A DNA stretch of 64,000 nucleotides from Gemmatimonadota bacterium (GTDB taxonomy: Bacteria > Latescibacterota > UBA2968 > GCA-2709665): contig JAPPFJ010000031.1 of assembly GCA_028877215.1 (NCBI GenBank), positions 1 to 64,000 of the forward strand. Reading direction: 5' to 3'. A model generated the notes under the pieces. The model saw only the letters and a program-made list of their open reading frames with translations, made no database searches and had not been told where the DNA came from. This document shows, one piece after another, positions 53,908 through 63,482 of this stretch. Position 1 is the stretch's first letter, and every line of letters starts with the position of its first letter. A program made the translations under genes and the position numbers.

Positions 53908-54513
53908 TCAGTCCCTGCAATACCCGGCGGCATAGATCAACGTCGACTCCCCCACCATGCGTTCGAGGAGTGAGCAGAAGAGCGTAATCGGCAGCCCCAC
54001 GACGTTGTAGAAACATCCTGAAATGGACTGGACGAACGCGGCCGCCCTGCCCTGAACCGCATAAGCGCCCGCCTTGTCCATGGGCTCGCCCGACTGCACA
54101 TAAAGCCGGATTTCTTCCGGCGTGAGCGTTCTCATGGCGACGTCCGTCACGGCCACGTCCCGAAGAGAGCGTCCGCACCCGGAGTCGATCAACGTCAGGC
54201 CGGTATACACGCGGTGCGTTTTTCCCGAGAGTCTGCTCAGCATTCGAATTGCCTCGTCTTCACCTGCCGGCTTCTCCAGAATGTCGCCGTCCAGCACGAC
54301 CACGGTATCCGCGCCAATTACGATTTCGCCGTTGAACCTCGCGGCAACCGACCGCGCCTTTCGGCCGGAAATCTCGCGCACGTAATCTGCGGGTGGAGTC
54401 GATCTGTCCAGAGCCTCCGAAACATGGCTCGGCACAACGTCGAAGGACAGGCCGAGCAGACGCAACAGGTCGGACCGCCTCGGTGATGCCGAGGCCAGGA
54501 TGAGTTTTTTCAT
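53908..54513 (-). CDS. Maf family nucleotide pyrophosphatase
   Basis: This 201-residue protein has the Maf opening KLILASASPRRSDLL, then GADTVVVLDGDILEKPAG, a HRVYTGLTL and DKAGAYAVQG motif. Maf proteins hydrolyse non-canonical or dTTP/UTP-type nucleotides. ATG 54513 matches the family start. It overlaps nothing and precedes the RodZ-like gene by 14 bp. Confidence 0.93.
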   Translation of the reverse strand: MKKLILASASPRRSDLLRLLGLSFDVVPSHVSEALDRSTPPADYVREISGRKARSVAARFNGEIVIGADTVVVLDGDILEKPAGEDEAIRMLSRLSGKTHRVYTGLTLIDSGCGRSLRDVAVTDVAMRTLTPEEIRLYVQSGEPMDKAGAYAVQGRAAAFVQSISGCFYNVVGLPITLFCSLLERMVGESTLIYAAGYCRD

Positions 54514-54562
54514 GGTGGGAAAGGTGCTGCCTGATACGGCGGCGCGGCGGCGTAGTCCCGGT

Positions 54563-55000
54563 CTAGGACTCAACCATCAGGGTAACGGGGCCGTCGTTGT
54601 GAATTTCTACCTGCATATTGGCGCCGAACTGCCCCGTCCGCACGGACACACGCTGGCTTCGCAGCACATCCACGAATTCGTTATAGTACGCCTCGGCCAT
54701 TTCTGGCGGTGCCGCACCCGAATAGCCTGGACGGCGGCCCTTTCGGGTATCGCCATAGAGCGTGAATTGAGAGACGACCAGAACCTGCCCCCCGATTTCA
54801 GCGAGGGAACGATTCATCTTGCCCTGCTCGTCTTCGAATATTCGCAGTTGGATGCATTTGCCGGCCACGTACCGGATCTTTTCAGGGTTGTCCTGCCGTC
54901 CGACGCCCAGAAGAATCAGCATCCCACGGCCGATTTCGGCGGTGAGTTCCCCGTTGATGAACACCGCGGAACGGCTGACCCGTTGTACAAGCGCGCGCAC
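54563..55000 (-). CDS. dtd: D-aminoacyl-tRNA deacylase
   Basis: This 145-residue enzyme removes D-amino acids from mischarged tRNAs. It begins RALVQRVSRSAVF and has SQFTLYGDTRKGRRPGYSGAA and the closing 'NDGPVTL' motif. The start is GTG 55000 with AGGA upstream, giving the standard family length. The E2 element lies directly upstream, from 55021. Confidence 0.95.
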   Translation of the reverse strand: MRALVQRVSRSAVFINGELTAEIGRGMLILLGVGRQDNPEKIRYVAGKCIQLRIFEDEQGKMNRSLAEIGGQVLVVSQFTLYGDTRKGRRPGYSGAAPPEMAEAYYNEFVDVLRSQRVSVRTGQFGANMQVEIHNDGPVTLMVES

Positions 55001-55020
55001 CCTGGTTCCTGGAATACTAA

Positions 55021-55182
55021 GAAGCTGTCTTAAAATTCCCAGCGGTCTTCGCACGGCTGCAAAAGCGCCGGTCGGCGTTGGTCAAATCCACCCGTATAGA
55101 CAAATATGGGCGGATTTTCCCGCCTTGACCGCCACTTTTTCGCTCGCGCTCGGGAACTCGCCGGTAATTTTAAAACAACTTC
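55021..55182. repeat. E2 element, complete copy C (162 bp)
   Basis: The left end GAAGCTGTCTTAAAATTCCC (55021-55040) and the right end GGTAATTTTAAAACAACTTC (55163-55182) are inverted repeats that match at 17 of 20 positions. An internal hairpin, GGCGG/CCGCC (55109-55124), is present. The rest of the space up to the LptD stop (55183-55360) contains nothing recognised. No transposase or coding frame is seen. Confidence 0.8.
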
Positions 55183-55360
55183 CAATGAACGCCACCAAAG
55201 GGCGTGTTGTGGTGGAGAAATCCGGTATGAGGCGCAATACAACATACCGATTTGTAATTTAGCCGATTCGCGAGGGCGAGGCAAGCGAAACAACGGGCTG
55301 CGGAACCGGGGGCCGGACGCCGGCGTTGAGAGTCCGGAAACCGTCTCTTCGCGTCAGTGC

Positions 55361-57715
55361 CTACAACCCGTAACCTCCCCGGCGGTGTTCGACTTTTATC
55401 TGCGGAAATTCTTTGATGTAGAGCTTGAAATGAAAGCCCTTGTTGAATCCGGTGGGATACCAGCTGAACGTGGCCCGCCAGCAGTGAAGTTCCCTGTAAA
55501 CGTAAAACGTCTGGGAAACAAGCCGGGTGTCTATCAGATCGAAGTTGACGGAATAATTGAAGCGCCAGGCGCGCGTTGGATTCAACGCCAGATCCGCCTT
55601 CACCCACGAGCGCTTCGATGATCCGAAACCCGCGGCGAAAGACTCCCGATAGCTGAAATAATGTCCCACGTTGAAATGCCACGGCTGCGTTGAATCTCCG
55701 AAGTCACGGTAGATGTCGTCTTCGAAGTTAAACCCTGTTCCCGACAAGGGAAGCATGGATCTGTCGTATCGCATTGGATCCGAGCCCCGATCGATTCGCC
55801 CGCTGAAGCGAAGGCTGGTGTTGACGCTGAGGCTGCGGAGTCGCGGGCGATACAGGAATAGACGTCCCGATGCGTCATAGAACGTGTGCGTCATATTGAG
55901 ACGAACGTCGATCCGGCGTACGGGTTTTATCGATGCAGAGGTGCGCAGGTCGCGCCATCGCCGCTGCGGGTTGGCGTCGAAGTCGTATCCGCTTGAGAGA
56001 CTGGCCGTTGCGAAAGTGGATCGCCGAACTTTGCCGTCCACCTCGGTCTTGATTTCAACGGTATTGTTGAGCCGCATGTTGAGGGTGCGCCTGGGGTCGT
56101 TCCAGTCACGACGTCCGTGGAAGCCCAGGGTCGCGCCATCGACCCGTGCGGTATGGTAGTATCTGAAGTTGATCTGGGGCTGAAACCGGTGGCGGATACC
56201 TCTCAGCCGTCCGATTTGAGGCTTGAAGATACCATAGAGCGACGTGCCGGCGGCGAGGCTGGCGTTGTAGGACTCCCTGCGCGTCCGTGTATCCGCGTTG
56301 GGGCGCGAGGAGGTCTGACTGACGCTGAGTCGGTGGGTGAGATCCAGCCAGCCGAAGGGTTTGTGCTGGCTGTTGACCCCCAGCCGTGAGTTCAGCGACA
56401 GATTGTGCGTGTTGTCGGCCCGATCCTCGTTGCGCGTGAAGGCGTTCGTCAGACCGCCGGAAACGTCGTAATAGAAGGCGTGGTACCAGAGGGCGTCCCG
56501 GGTTGATTCGGGCTGACCGAAAATGCGCCGCCTGCCCTGTCGGAACGAGAGGCGTGGGAAACCCTGAAACCGGTTCTGGTTTTGATCCAGATCCCGGTAG
56601 TAATTGAGATTGATATCCATGCTTCGCCTGGCCTCCGTCCAGCGCTTGTCCATGGAAAAAGACGATCGGAGTTGCCGGTTCAGGTACCTGTAAAGGTTGC
56701 TGGAATTGTGAAGGTCGAAGTTGGAGCTGTTCGTGAAGTCCCCCCGCGCCCTCACGTTGAGAGTCGGGTTCAGCCGGTGCTGATGGTGGAAGTTCAAACG
56801 CCAGTCGCGGCGGGAGTCACCCGAAGGCTTCCGCCCGCGTTCGAAGGACAGATTCATATATCCGCTCAGTCGTCTTCGCACCGCGTAGTCGATACCCGCG
56901 TCAACGAGAAAACCGTTGCGTTCCCGAAGTGCCGTCTTCAACGTGGCGTCCCAGTAGTCGTTGGGTGCCCAATAATACCCGATATTGCTGACGTTGACAC
57001 CGTCACGGCTGTTGCTGCCGATCCGGGGTGTCAGTATGCCGGAGCGCCTGCCCTGCGTCAGCGGAAACACGTAGAACGGAAGCCACAACACCGGAACTGG
57101 ACCTAAGCGAAACGTAACGGAGCGGGCGATGGCTTTGTCATCCTGAACCACCTTCAGGTCGCGGCACAGAAAGTCGTAATGGGTATGGTCCCTGTCACAC
57201 GAGGACATGGATATCGCACGGGCGTGAAGTTCCCGCTGCCGATCCAGGAGGATCTGCTCGCCCCTGTAATAACGCCTCCCGTGACGCGCCCGGCCGCCAC
57301 TCACGCGGCCGCGACCGGTTTCCAGGTTGTAGACCATTGACGAGCCGGTAAATCGCTCGCTGCCCCGGACAAACTCGGGCATTCCAATGGTCTTGCTCCC
57401 CGTGGAATCCGGCAGCGCCTCGGCCTCCAGGCGCTTTGCCTCCCGGTGGAGGACAATACGTCCCGCGCGCAGTTCCACGTCCTTGTATTTCAGGATGACG
57501 TTTCCCGTGAAGACGACGCGGCCCGCCGCGATGTCGTCCTCGACCCGGTCGGCCGCATATTCATAGATCAGGGAGTCCGGCGCCGACGTCTCACGGCGTA
57601 CGGTATGCGGACCGGGCTCCATTTGCGCAAAAGCCGCATTTACCGGAAGCAGCAACAGGAAAACAGGCGGGCCGGAGACGCGGCGGCACGCCTTCCAGAT
57701 CGCAGTTGCCGGCAT
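55361..57715 (-). CDS. LPS-assembly outer-membrane protein LptD-like
   Basis: This 784-residue protein has a signal peptide ending PVNAAFA, an OstA-like N-terminal region (about 30-150, GRVVFTGNVILKYKDVEL, RIVLHREAKRLEAEAL) and a long barrel-like C-terminal half with alternating strands ending in VEHRRGGYGL. LptD inserts lipopolysaccharide into the outer leaflet. ATG 57715 gives a clean signal peptide, but the frame is open to an ATG at 57799. Its presence supports a diderm, LPS-making organism. E2 copy C and dtd lie downstream. Confidence 0.85.
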   Translation of the reverse strand: MPATAIWKACRRVSGPPVFLLLLPVNAAFAQMEPGPHTVRRETSAPDSLIYEYAADRVEDDIAAGRVVFTGNVILKYKDVELRAGRIVLHREAKRLEAEALPDSTGSKTIGMPEFVRGSERFTGSSMVYNLETGRGRVSGGRARHGRRYYRGEQILLDRQRELHARAISMSSCDRDHTHYDFLCRDLKVVQDDKAIARSVTFRLGPVPVLWLPFYVFPLTQGRRSGILTPRIGSNSRDGVNVSNIGYYWAPNDYWDATLKTALRERNGFLVDAGIDYAVRRRLSGYMNLSFERGRKPSGDSRRDWRLNFHHQHRLNPTLNVRARGDFTNSSNFDLHNSSNLYRYLNRQLRSSFSMDKRWTEARRSMDINLNYYRDLDQNQNRFQGFPRLSFRQGRRRIFGQPESTRDALWYHAFYYDVSGGLTNAFTRNEDRADNTHNLSLNSRLGVNSQHKPFGWLDLTHRLSVSQTSSRPNADTRTRRESYNASLAAGTSLYGIFKPQIGRLRGIRHRFQPQINFRYYHTARVDGATLGFHGRRDWNDPRRTLNMRLNNTVEIKTEVDGKVRRSTFATASLSSGYDFDANPQRRWRDLRTSASIKPVRRIDVRLNMTHTFYDASGRLFLYRPRLRSLSVNTSLRFSGRIDRGSDPMRYDRSMLPLSGTGFNFEDDIYRDFGDSTQPWHFNVGHYFSYRESFAAGFGSSKRSWVKADLALNPTRAWRFNYSVNFDLIDTRLVSQTFYVYRELHCWRATFSWYPTGFNKGFHFKLYIKEFPQIKVEHRRGGYGL

Positions 57716-57784
57716 TAACCCGTAAATTCGATTCGAGCCGCGCCTCACCGGCGCGCTTCCGCGTTTTGCAAAAGACATTTGAAG

Positions 57785-57814
57785 TTGACTTTTCCGCATA
57801 TTTCCCGTTATTTT
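57785..57814 (+). promoter_or_regulatory. Promoter for tRNA-Leu
   Basis: TTGACT (57785-57790) and TATTTT (57809-57814) are 18 bp apart, about 84 bp upstream of tRNA-Leu. It partly overlaps the longer possible 5' end of the LptD-like gene. Confidence 0.55.
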
Positions 57815-57897
57815 AGGCGTTGTGCCTGCAACGCCGCGCGAGCCGCAACCGATTTGCAGGTCAATGGCTCGTGAACTTTCAACTCATTTCGATTATT

Positions 57898-57983
57898 GCG
57901 GAAGTGGTGGAATTGGCAGACACGTCAGATTTAGGATCTGGTGGGCATTGCCCGTGGGGGTTCGAGTCCCCCCTTCCGCACCA
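57898..57983 (+). tRNA. tRNA-Leu (anticodon TAG), CCA encoded
   Basis: The acceptor stem GCGGAAG/CTTCCGC, anticodon stem TCAGA/TCTGG with loop TTTAGGA (anticodon TAG), a long variable arm and the T arm are all present. The CCA is encoded. The long variable arm is typical of class-II tRNAs such as tRNA-Leu. Confidence 0.93.
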
Positions 57984-58165
57984 ACGTTGAAGCCGGACGG
58001 CAGGCTACGAAAATTCGGGCCGCGCGCTGCTGTGTTTCTGGCGCACGGCTTTTCTCTTGTACAGAAAATAGACAGCGTGCCGGCTGCAGATTGCGTAAGG
58101 AATATTCCGGTTTTCGGATAGTGAGTCAAGCCGAATTCTGAAAACTTCAACCCCATGGAGGGACG

Positions 58166-59464
58166 ATGGAACAGCTTGCGTTCCTGACCGAGGAGATTGT
58201 CCGGGAGATCCGGCGCCGGTTCGGCACGCCTGTTTTCGTTTATGACCAGGAGACGTTGGAGGCCCGCGCCAGAGAGGTCCTGGACTTTCCGAACGCGTAC
58301 GGATTGACCGCCCGATACGCGATGAAGGCCTTACCGACGGCGGCGGTCGTGAGAATCCTGAACCGGGCCGGGCTTCACATCGATGCCAGCAGCGGATACG
58401 AAGTGGAGCGCGCCATAGGGGCCGGCGTATCTCCGGATCAAATTCAGCTCACGGCTCAGCGTACGCCTCGAAATCTGGAAAGCCTGGTGAAACAGGGTGT
58501 GATATTCAATGCCTGTTCGTTGCAGCAGCTGAGGCACTACGGAGAACTGTTTCCAGGCCGCTCGGTAACCGTACGAATCAACCCCGGTCTTGGTTCGGGG
58601 CACAGCAAGAGGACCAACGTGGGTGGCCCATCCGCCAGTTTCGGGATCTGGCATGAATATCTCGACGAGGTGCTCGCCATTGCCAGAACCTGCAACCTGA
58701 CGATTTCGAATATGCATACCCACATCGGTTCGGGTAGCGATCCCGAGGTCTGGGAACACTGCGCGATGATTTCACTTCGAATCGCTGCCCAACTGCCGGA
58801 AGTGGAGGTGCTAAGCCTGGGAGGCGGGTTCAAGGTAGGGCGGATGGCCGAGGAGGCGTCTACCGACCTGAAGCGGATCGGAATGCACGTTATTGAAGCG
58901 TTCCGGGCTTTTCGGAACGAGCAGGGTCGGGGACTTCGGCTGGAGGTCGAGCCGGGCACCTTTCTGGTGGCCAATGCGGGGGCTCTGATCTGTTCGGTTA
59001 TCGATTGTGCCGATACCGGCAAGAACGGGTACGACTTCCTTAAAGTGGACGCGGGAATGACCGAGCTGTTGCGCATCAGCCTTTACGGTGCGCAGCACCC
59101 CATCGTGACCGTGCCCGCACAGCCGGAGACGCGTCAACTGAAGGAATATCTGATTGCCGGCCACTGCTGTGAGAGCGGGGACGTGCTGACACCGGCGCCG
59201 GGAGATCCGGATGGACTGCGGCCCCGGTTACTTGGCGAGGCGAGAGAGGGCGACCTGCTGGCGGTGGGCGGGTCAGGCGCGTACTGTTCCGGCATGGCGT
59301 CCAAGAACTATAATTCATTCCCGGAGGCCGCCGAGGTGCTGAAGGCCCCGGACGGCACGCTGCATCTGATCAGGAAACGGCAGACACTGGACCAGATTAC
59401 GGCAAACGAAGTGATGCCGGGATTCCTGGAGGCCGGACCGAATCCGCCCTATTCCGATACCTGA
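58166..59464 (+). CDS. LysA-family PLP-dependent decarboxylase
   Basis: This 432-residue group-IV decarboxylase resembles diaminopimelate decarboxylase, the last step of lysine synthesis. The PLP lysine is in YAMKALP (residue about 53), with GGGFKVGR, HIGSGSDPE and CCESGDVL. Two differences from typical LysA are worth noting: the usual EPGR reads EPGT, and the fold ends GAYCSGMASKNYNSF. It could therefore act on a related substrate. It is downstream of tRNA-Leu and ends in a 16-bp overlap with the convergent next gene. Confidence 0.8.
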   Translation: MEQLAFLTEEIVREIRRRFGTPVFVYDQETLEARAREVLDFPNAYGLTARYAMKALPTAAVVRILNRAGLHIDASSGYEVERAIGAGVSPDQIQLTAQRTPRNLESLVKQGVIFNACSLQQLRHYGELFPGRSVTVRINPGLGSGHSKRTNVGGPSASFGIWHEYLDEVLAIARTCNLTISNMHTHIGSGSDPEVWEHCAMISLRIAAQLPEVEVLSLGGGFKVGRMAEEASTDLKRIGMHVIEAFRAFRNEQGRGLRLEVEPGTFLVANAGALICSVIDCADTGKNGYDFLKVDAGMTELLRISLYGAQHPIVTVPAQPETRQLKEYLIAGHCCESGDVLTPAPGDPDGLRPRLLGEAREGDLLAVGGSGAYCSGMASKNYNSFPEAAEVLKAPDGTLHLIRKRQTLDQITANEVMPGFLEAGPNPPYSDT

Positions 59465-61308
59465 TAGCTGTAAAGGTGCGACCCGCTGCCGAAGTAGATT
59501 CGGCCGTCCAGGATGTCACCTCCCGGTCCCACTGGCACGGGCGATTCAGCCAGCATCCGAATTTCCTGTGAATTGGGTTCCACCATGGCGACACCCCTCG
59601 TGAAGAGGATGAAAATAGCGCCGTCAGGCGCGGTTACAAAAACCCTCGGGCCCTGCTGCGACGTCGTGGGCCCGAATTCGGACTCGAGCTCGCGCTGGTG
59701 AATCACCTTTCTGTCTACGGGATCGAAGACGAAAAAGCGCCTGCGGTCGACAATGCCGTACACCGTGCCGTTCGGCCCCGAGCACATATCGGTATATCCG
59801 TGTACGCCGGGGAAGACCGCCGCGTGCCAATCGAGCTGCTTTGTTTCCATGTCCATAATATAGAGTTCTGCCTCGTCAGCCTTCTGTTCTCCACCCGTAC
59901 CGGCGCTGGTCGTGGTGCCCCCCAAAAGCTTGTCGCCTGCCAGGGGAACCAGGCTCATGGTGGATTGGTCGGGCAGGATGTCGGTATGTTCGAGCAGCGC
60001 GTGCTCACGGGTCTGCCTGTCCCAGAACAGCAAGCCGCCGCCCGTTAGCCCGTATCCCGGAGTACCGGCCAGCACCAGGGTTCTTCCGTTCGGATGCGCA
60101 AGCAGCATGTGAGGGCGGTTGATGACCTCGTGGCACTCGTATAGCAATTCCGGGTTGCAGCCGGCCTTGTCCCGCTCGGTGTGTACCCATGGTTCGGCCG
60201 GGTCCCATTCCTCCAGCAGACCGTGTGTATATGCGCCGATGAAGAACATGTCGCCTTCTCTGGCGACGGTATTCCACTGCCCCAGCGCCGGACGGTTGAT
60301 CCAGCTGTCGGTCTCCGGATTGAAGCTGAAAAAGCGCATCGGGAATGCGGTGCCTCCGCAGATGGTGTTGTCCGGAGCCGTGGCCACGCCCATGATGTGG
60401 GCGCCTTCGCTGGTGTAGTCGAACGAGACTTCGCGGGTCTCGCCGGTACCGGGGTCTTCAACGGCAAGAAAACGCTCGACCAGGCTGCAAGCGACCATTC
60501 GTTTGCCGTCCGGAAAATCGGTGTGGAACAGACCCTGGCTGCCGGCAATGATCGGTTTTTCACGTCTGTTCTCAATCCTGCCGATATCCGTACGGGTACC
60601 GCGGTAAAGTTCCATCCATCCATCCTCGGAACCACCGCTGGTATGCCCGTAGACCCTCCCGTTCAGGTCACGGTACACGGGTGCGTGGGCCTGGGTTCGT
60701 TCGCGTTCTGCAAGAAGCGGTTCCGCCCTTCCCGTTTCCGGATCAAGTGAAATTATCTGACTGGCCGTGCTGCCGATGCCGAAGAAAATCCACCCGGTTT
60801 CGTCAGCGGCGATCGCCCGTGGGTATTGACGCCAGTTCTGGTCGTAGAGGTTTCCGTAGTCGCGGAATTCGCCGGTACGGGGGTTATATGATGCCACCGC
60901 ACTGTTTGGATACGTTCCCGACCAGATGCGGCCGTCGTCGTCCTCGGTCATGCTCATGGCCATCTGCGGCACGGTCTTGTGGAAGAAGGTGAACGCGCGC
61001 TTCTCGGGGTCAAATTCGACAAAGTGGCTGTTGAAGTGCGTGTAATACCTGTTGCGGCTGGACAGGATGGCGGCGAACGGACCGTCGCCGCCCGGCGGAT
61101 AGGGCATGGGGAATTCGTCGGCCTTACCGGTTTCCGCGTCGATCATCAGTAACGCATATCCGCCCCGATTGTCGTAAAGCCAGATCAGGACAACGTTGCG
61201 ACCCTCGGCGTCCACGGTAACGGCCGTGCCGCGATGGTTGCTGACGGGCGTGGCGACACCGTGATGGTAAAAACCGTTTCCCATTGCTTCGGTACTGGAA
61301 CCAGACAT
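59449..61308 (-). CDS. Hypothetical beta-propeller-like protein
   Basis: This 619-residue protein has repeated blade-like motifs, such as MTEDDDGRIWSGTYPNSAVAS and MCSGPNGTVYGIVDRRRFFVFDP. The pattern suggests a beta-propeller (SMP-30/gluconolactonase or PQQ/Kelch-like), but no family is firm. No signal peptide is visible. GGAGG precedes the ATG at 61308. The 3' end overlaps the LysA-like gene on the other strand by 16 bp. Confidence 0.7.
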   Translation of the reverse strand: MSGSSTEAMGNGFYHHGVATPVSNHRGTAVTVDAEGRNVVLIWLYDNRGGYALLMIDAETGKADEFPMPYPPGGDGPFAAILSSRNRYYTHFNSHFVEFDPEKRAFTFFHKTVPQMAMSMTEDDDGRIWSGTYPNSAVASYNPRTGEFRDYGNLYDQNWRQYPRAIAADETGWIFFGIGSTASQIISLDPETGRAEPLLAERERTQAHAPVYRDLNGRVYGHTSGGSEDGWMELYRGTRTDIGRIENRREKPIIAGSQGLFHTDFPDGKRMVACSLVERFLAVEDPGTGETREVSFDYTSEGAHIMGVATAPDNTICGGTAFPMRFFSFNPETDSWINRPALGQWNTVAREGDMFFIGAYTHGLLEEWDPAEPWVHTERDKAGCNPELLYECHEVINRPHMLLAHPNGRTLVLAGTPGYGLTGGGLLFWDRQTREHALLEHTDILPDQSTMSLVPLAGDKLLGGTTTSAGTGGEQKADEAELYIMDMETKQLDWHAAVFPGVHGYTDMCSGPNGTVYGIVDRRRFFVFDPVDRKVIHQRELESEFGPTTSQQGPRVFVTAPDGAIFILFTRGVAMVEPNSQEIRMLAESPVPVGPGGDILDGRIYFGSGSHLYSYQVSE

Positions 61309-61527
61309 GGGATTGCCTCCGTAGATTTTCCGTGAGAGATTCGGGAGCGGTTGGACCGGGAGATGGCATTGTTCGATCCGACCGAATATAATATACGGAA
61401 AAGGGGAGAAAAACCGGTTTTCGACGACGTTTTGGGATTGTCCGGGTCTGAGGTACGGGCGCCAGTTTCCGGATTCAAGTCCGGATTTCCTGGAGGCTGC
61501 AGGAAAGAGATCGGCAACGGCGGATAC
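61309..61527. other. Intergenic region, nothing recognised
   Basis: This 219-bp gap lies between the MutL-like gene's end and the propeller gene's start. GGAGG for the propeller gene lies at its left edge. I see no RNA gene or clear promoter. Confidence 0.4.
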
Positions 61528-62982
61528 TTATACGATGTGGGCGGGCGGGTTTTCGGCAGGGACGACGGTCCCGGGGGAAGCGGAGACGCGGGTAATGGGC
61601 CGGATCTGTGTGAGCGCGAGTGTGAGTGCGGCCTCCGGATCGACCGCCGCAAGGAGCCCGCAGGCGTATAGAACGTGTTCTCGATCCAGCATCAATCTCG
61701 GTTTTCCAGGATTCAGCGAGAATGGATCAGCGGAATCCGCGAGGGCCATCTCAAGGATTTCTACCGGCTGTTCCGACACGGTCAGTGCGCCTCCCGTACC
61801 CACGACGGCGTTGACGTCGGACAAATCCTTCCCGCGCTGTACGACGACCGGTCCGCTGGCCGTACGGACGGCTTCGACCGTCCCCGTATGCCGGGCAACG
61901 GCGACGCGTACCGCGGCGCGGGCAAGTGCGCGGTCCACTTTCCTGCTTTCGATGTCGCCATGCATCCATTCCGTATCTTTGTCAACGTCGCGGACGATTG
62001 ATTCAACCCGGGCGGCAGTCAGCCCGGCGTCGGAGGCGACCGCCTCCAGACCCGCGACGTCCAGCACCGATTTCGCATTGCGCCGCATTCCCAGGTCCCC
62101 CTCGACCGTGCACTTTGCGCGGGGTTCGGGCAAGGGGTCGGCCGAAACGCTGCCCAGGGTAGATTCGCCCGTGCAAATGGAGTGGACGTCGATCGTTGTG
62201 CCGCCCACGTCGACCGCCACAAGCGTTCCTACCCCGGGACGCCGGCCGTCGCCGTCCGCCAACAGCCGCGCACCGTCCAGGACGGCGGCAGGCGTGGGCA
62301 TCAGAACCAGATCGAACATCCCGCTGGCGCGATCGATCCCCTTTGCCTGGACGATGCGATCGATGAAGATGCGCCGGATCTCATCCCGGGCCGGTTCGAC
62401 GTTCAGCACGCCGTATGACGGCATTACGTTTTCGGTGACCACAACTGGTATTCCGGCGTCCGTGAGTACGTCGCCTATCGGCCCGGAAGCGGAACGGTTA
62501 CCCGCGACTACGACCGGACAGCGGATCGGAAGTTCCGACAGTGTCCACGCATTTGCGAAAATGGCCTCGCTGTTGCCGCCGTCTGTACCGCCTGTAAGCA
62601 GGATGATATCCGGCTCGAGGCGCGCAATCCTATCGGTGTCCGCGCGGGTCAGTTCACGTGCAAACGTTTCGACCAGTTTGGCCCCCGCGCCCAGTGCCGT
62701 CCGGCGGGCCGCCTCGGCGGTCAATTCGCGAACCAGGCCGATGGCAACCAGGCGTAGTCCGCCGGCAACGCTGCTGCAGGCCAATCTGTAGCGAAAACGC
62801 GTCTGTTCGCCCAGACGACGGTGCAGAACGTCCAGTGCTTCGGCATATCCCAGCCCGACGTCGGTCTCAACCGTGGAAGGCGCCTGGCTGGCCGCGAGAA
62901 GTCGACCCCGGGTGAGGTCGACGGCACTCAGCTTCGTAAAGGTACTTCCGAAATCGATAAGCAGTGCAACGGGCCCGCTCAT
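61528..62982 (-). CDS. MutL/GlmL family glutamate mutase-associated protein
   Basis: This 484-residue protein has an actin-like ATPase opening LLIDFGSTFTKLSAVDL, followed by ILLTGGTDGGNSEAI and VAVDVGGTTIDVHSI. It matches the MutL (GlmL) family that protects or reactivates B12-dependent glutamate mutase. ATG 62982 overlaps the B12-binding gene by ATGA. A glutamate mutase E subunit is not in the window. Confidence 0.88.
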   Translation of the reverse strand: MSGPVALLIDFGSTFTKLSAVDLTRGRLLAASQAPSTVETDVGLGYAEALDVLHRRLGEQTRFRYRLACSSVAGGLRLVAIGLVRELTAEAARRTALGAGAKLVETFARELTRADTDRIARLEPDIILLTGGTDGGNSEAIFANAWTLSELPIRCPVVVAGNRSASGPIGDVLTDAGIPVVVTENVMPSYGVLNVEPARDEIRRIFIDRIVQAKGIDRASGMFDLVLMPTPAAVLDGARLLADGDGRRPGVGTLVAVDVGGTTIDVHSICTGESTLGSVSADPLPEPRAKCTVEGDLGMRRNAKSVLDVAGLEAVASDAGLTAARVESIVRDVDKDTEWMHGDIESRKVDRALARAAVRVAVARHTGTVEAVRTASGPVVVQRGKDLSDVNAVVGTGGALTVSEQPVEILEMALADSADPFSLNPGKPRLMLDREHVLYACGLLAAVDPEAALTLALTQIRPITRVSASPGTVVPAENPPAHIV

Positions 62983-63440
62983 GGATGGCCCCGGGGAATG
63001 CCGCCGGCGCGCGCCAGGAAGTCGCACTCGAGCGCGGAGGCGATATCGTTCGCACCTGTACCTGAAGGAAAGGCCCTGTCGAATCCCATCGTCAGAAATC
63101 GCTCTTCCACGGCGCGCCAGTCATCTGTGCAGTCGTCCGGAATACCGATGAAATAGGCCAAGATCTCTCCGATACCCGCTTCAACGCAGATCTCGCGAAA
63201 GCCACGGCACTCAGGTTCTCCGTGTCCGTGCAGAGAGTAAACAAGGATACCGTCGGCATTGGTTTCCACAGCCGCGTTGACAAAATCAGCGGGCGGAGAA
63301 AAGGCGGAAAGCGGCACGACATTGTATCCCGCCGCTTCCAGGGCATGACCCGGAATCCGTGCGCCGGCCGTGTGGCGGTCCGATCCAATCTCCGCGGCAA
63401 TCAATGTCTTCGATACAATGGTGTGCATCGCTCGCTTCAA
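62979..63440 (-). CDS. Methylaspartate (glutamate) mutase S subunit-like, B12-binding
   Basis: This 153-residue protein has the cobalamin-binding signature DRHTAG (DxHxxG), then AGYNVVPLSAFSPPADFVNAA and ILVYSLHGHGE, with RFLTMGFDRAFPSGT near the end. It resembles GlmS/MutS of glutamate mutase. A TTG at 63440 has AGAAGGA ahead, while ATG 63428 is the alternative start. It is translationally coupled to the MutL-like gene. Confidence 0.85.
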   Translation of the reverse strand: MKRAMHTIVSKTLIAAEIGSDRHTAGARIPGHALEAAGYNVVPLSAFSPPADFVNAAVETNADGILVYSLHGHGEPECRGFREICVEAGIGEILAYFIGIPDDCTDDWRAVEERFLTMGFDRAFPSGTGANDIASALECDFLARAGGIPRGHP

Positions 63441-63482
63441 GTCGTCCTTCTGCGAGGTTGATCAGCCGCGCAGCCAGGCACC

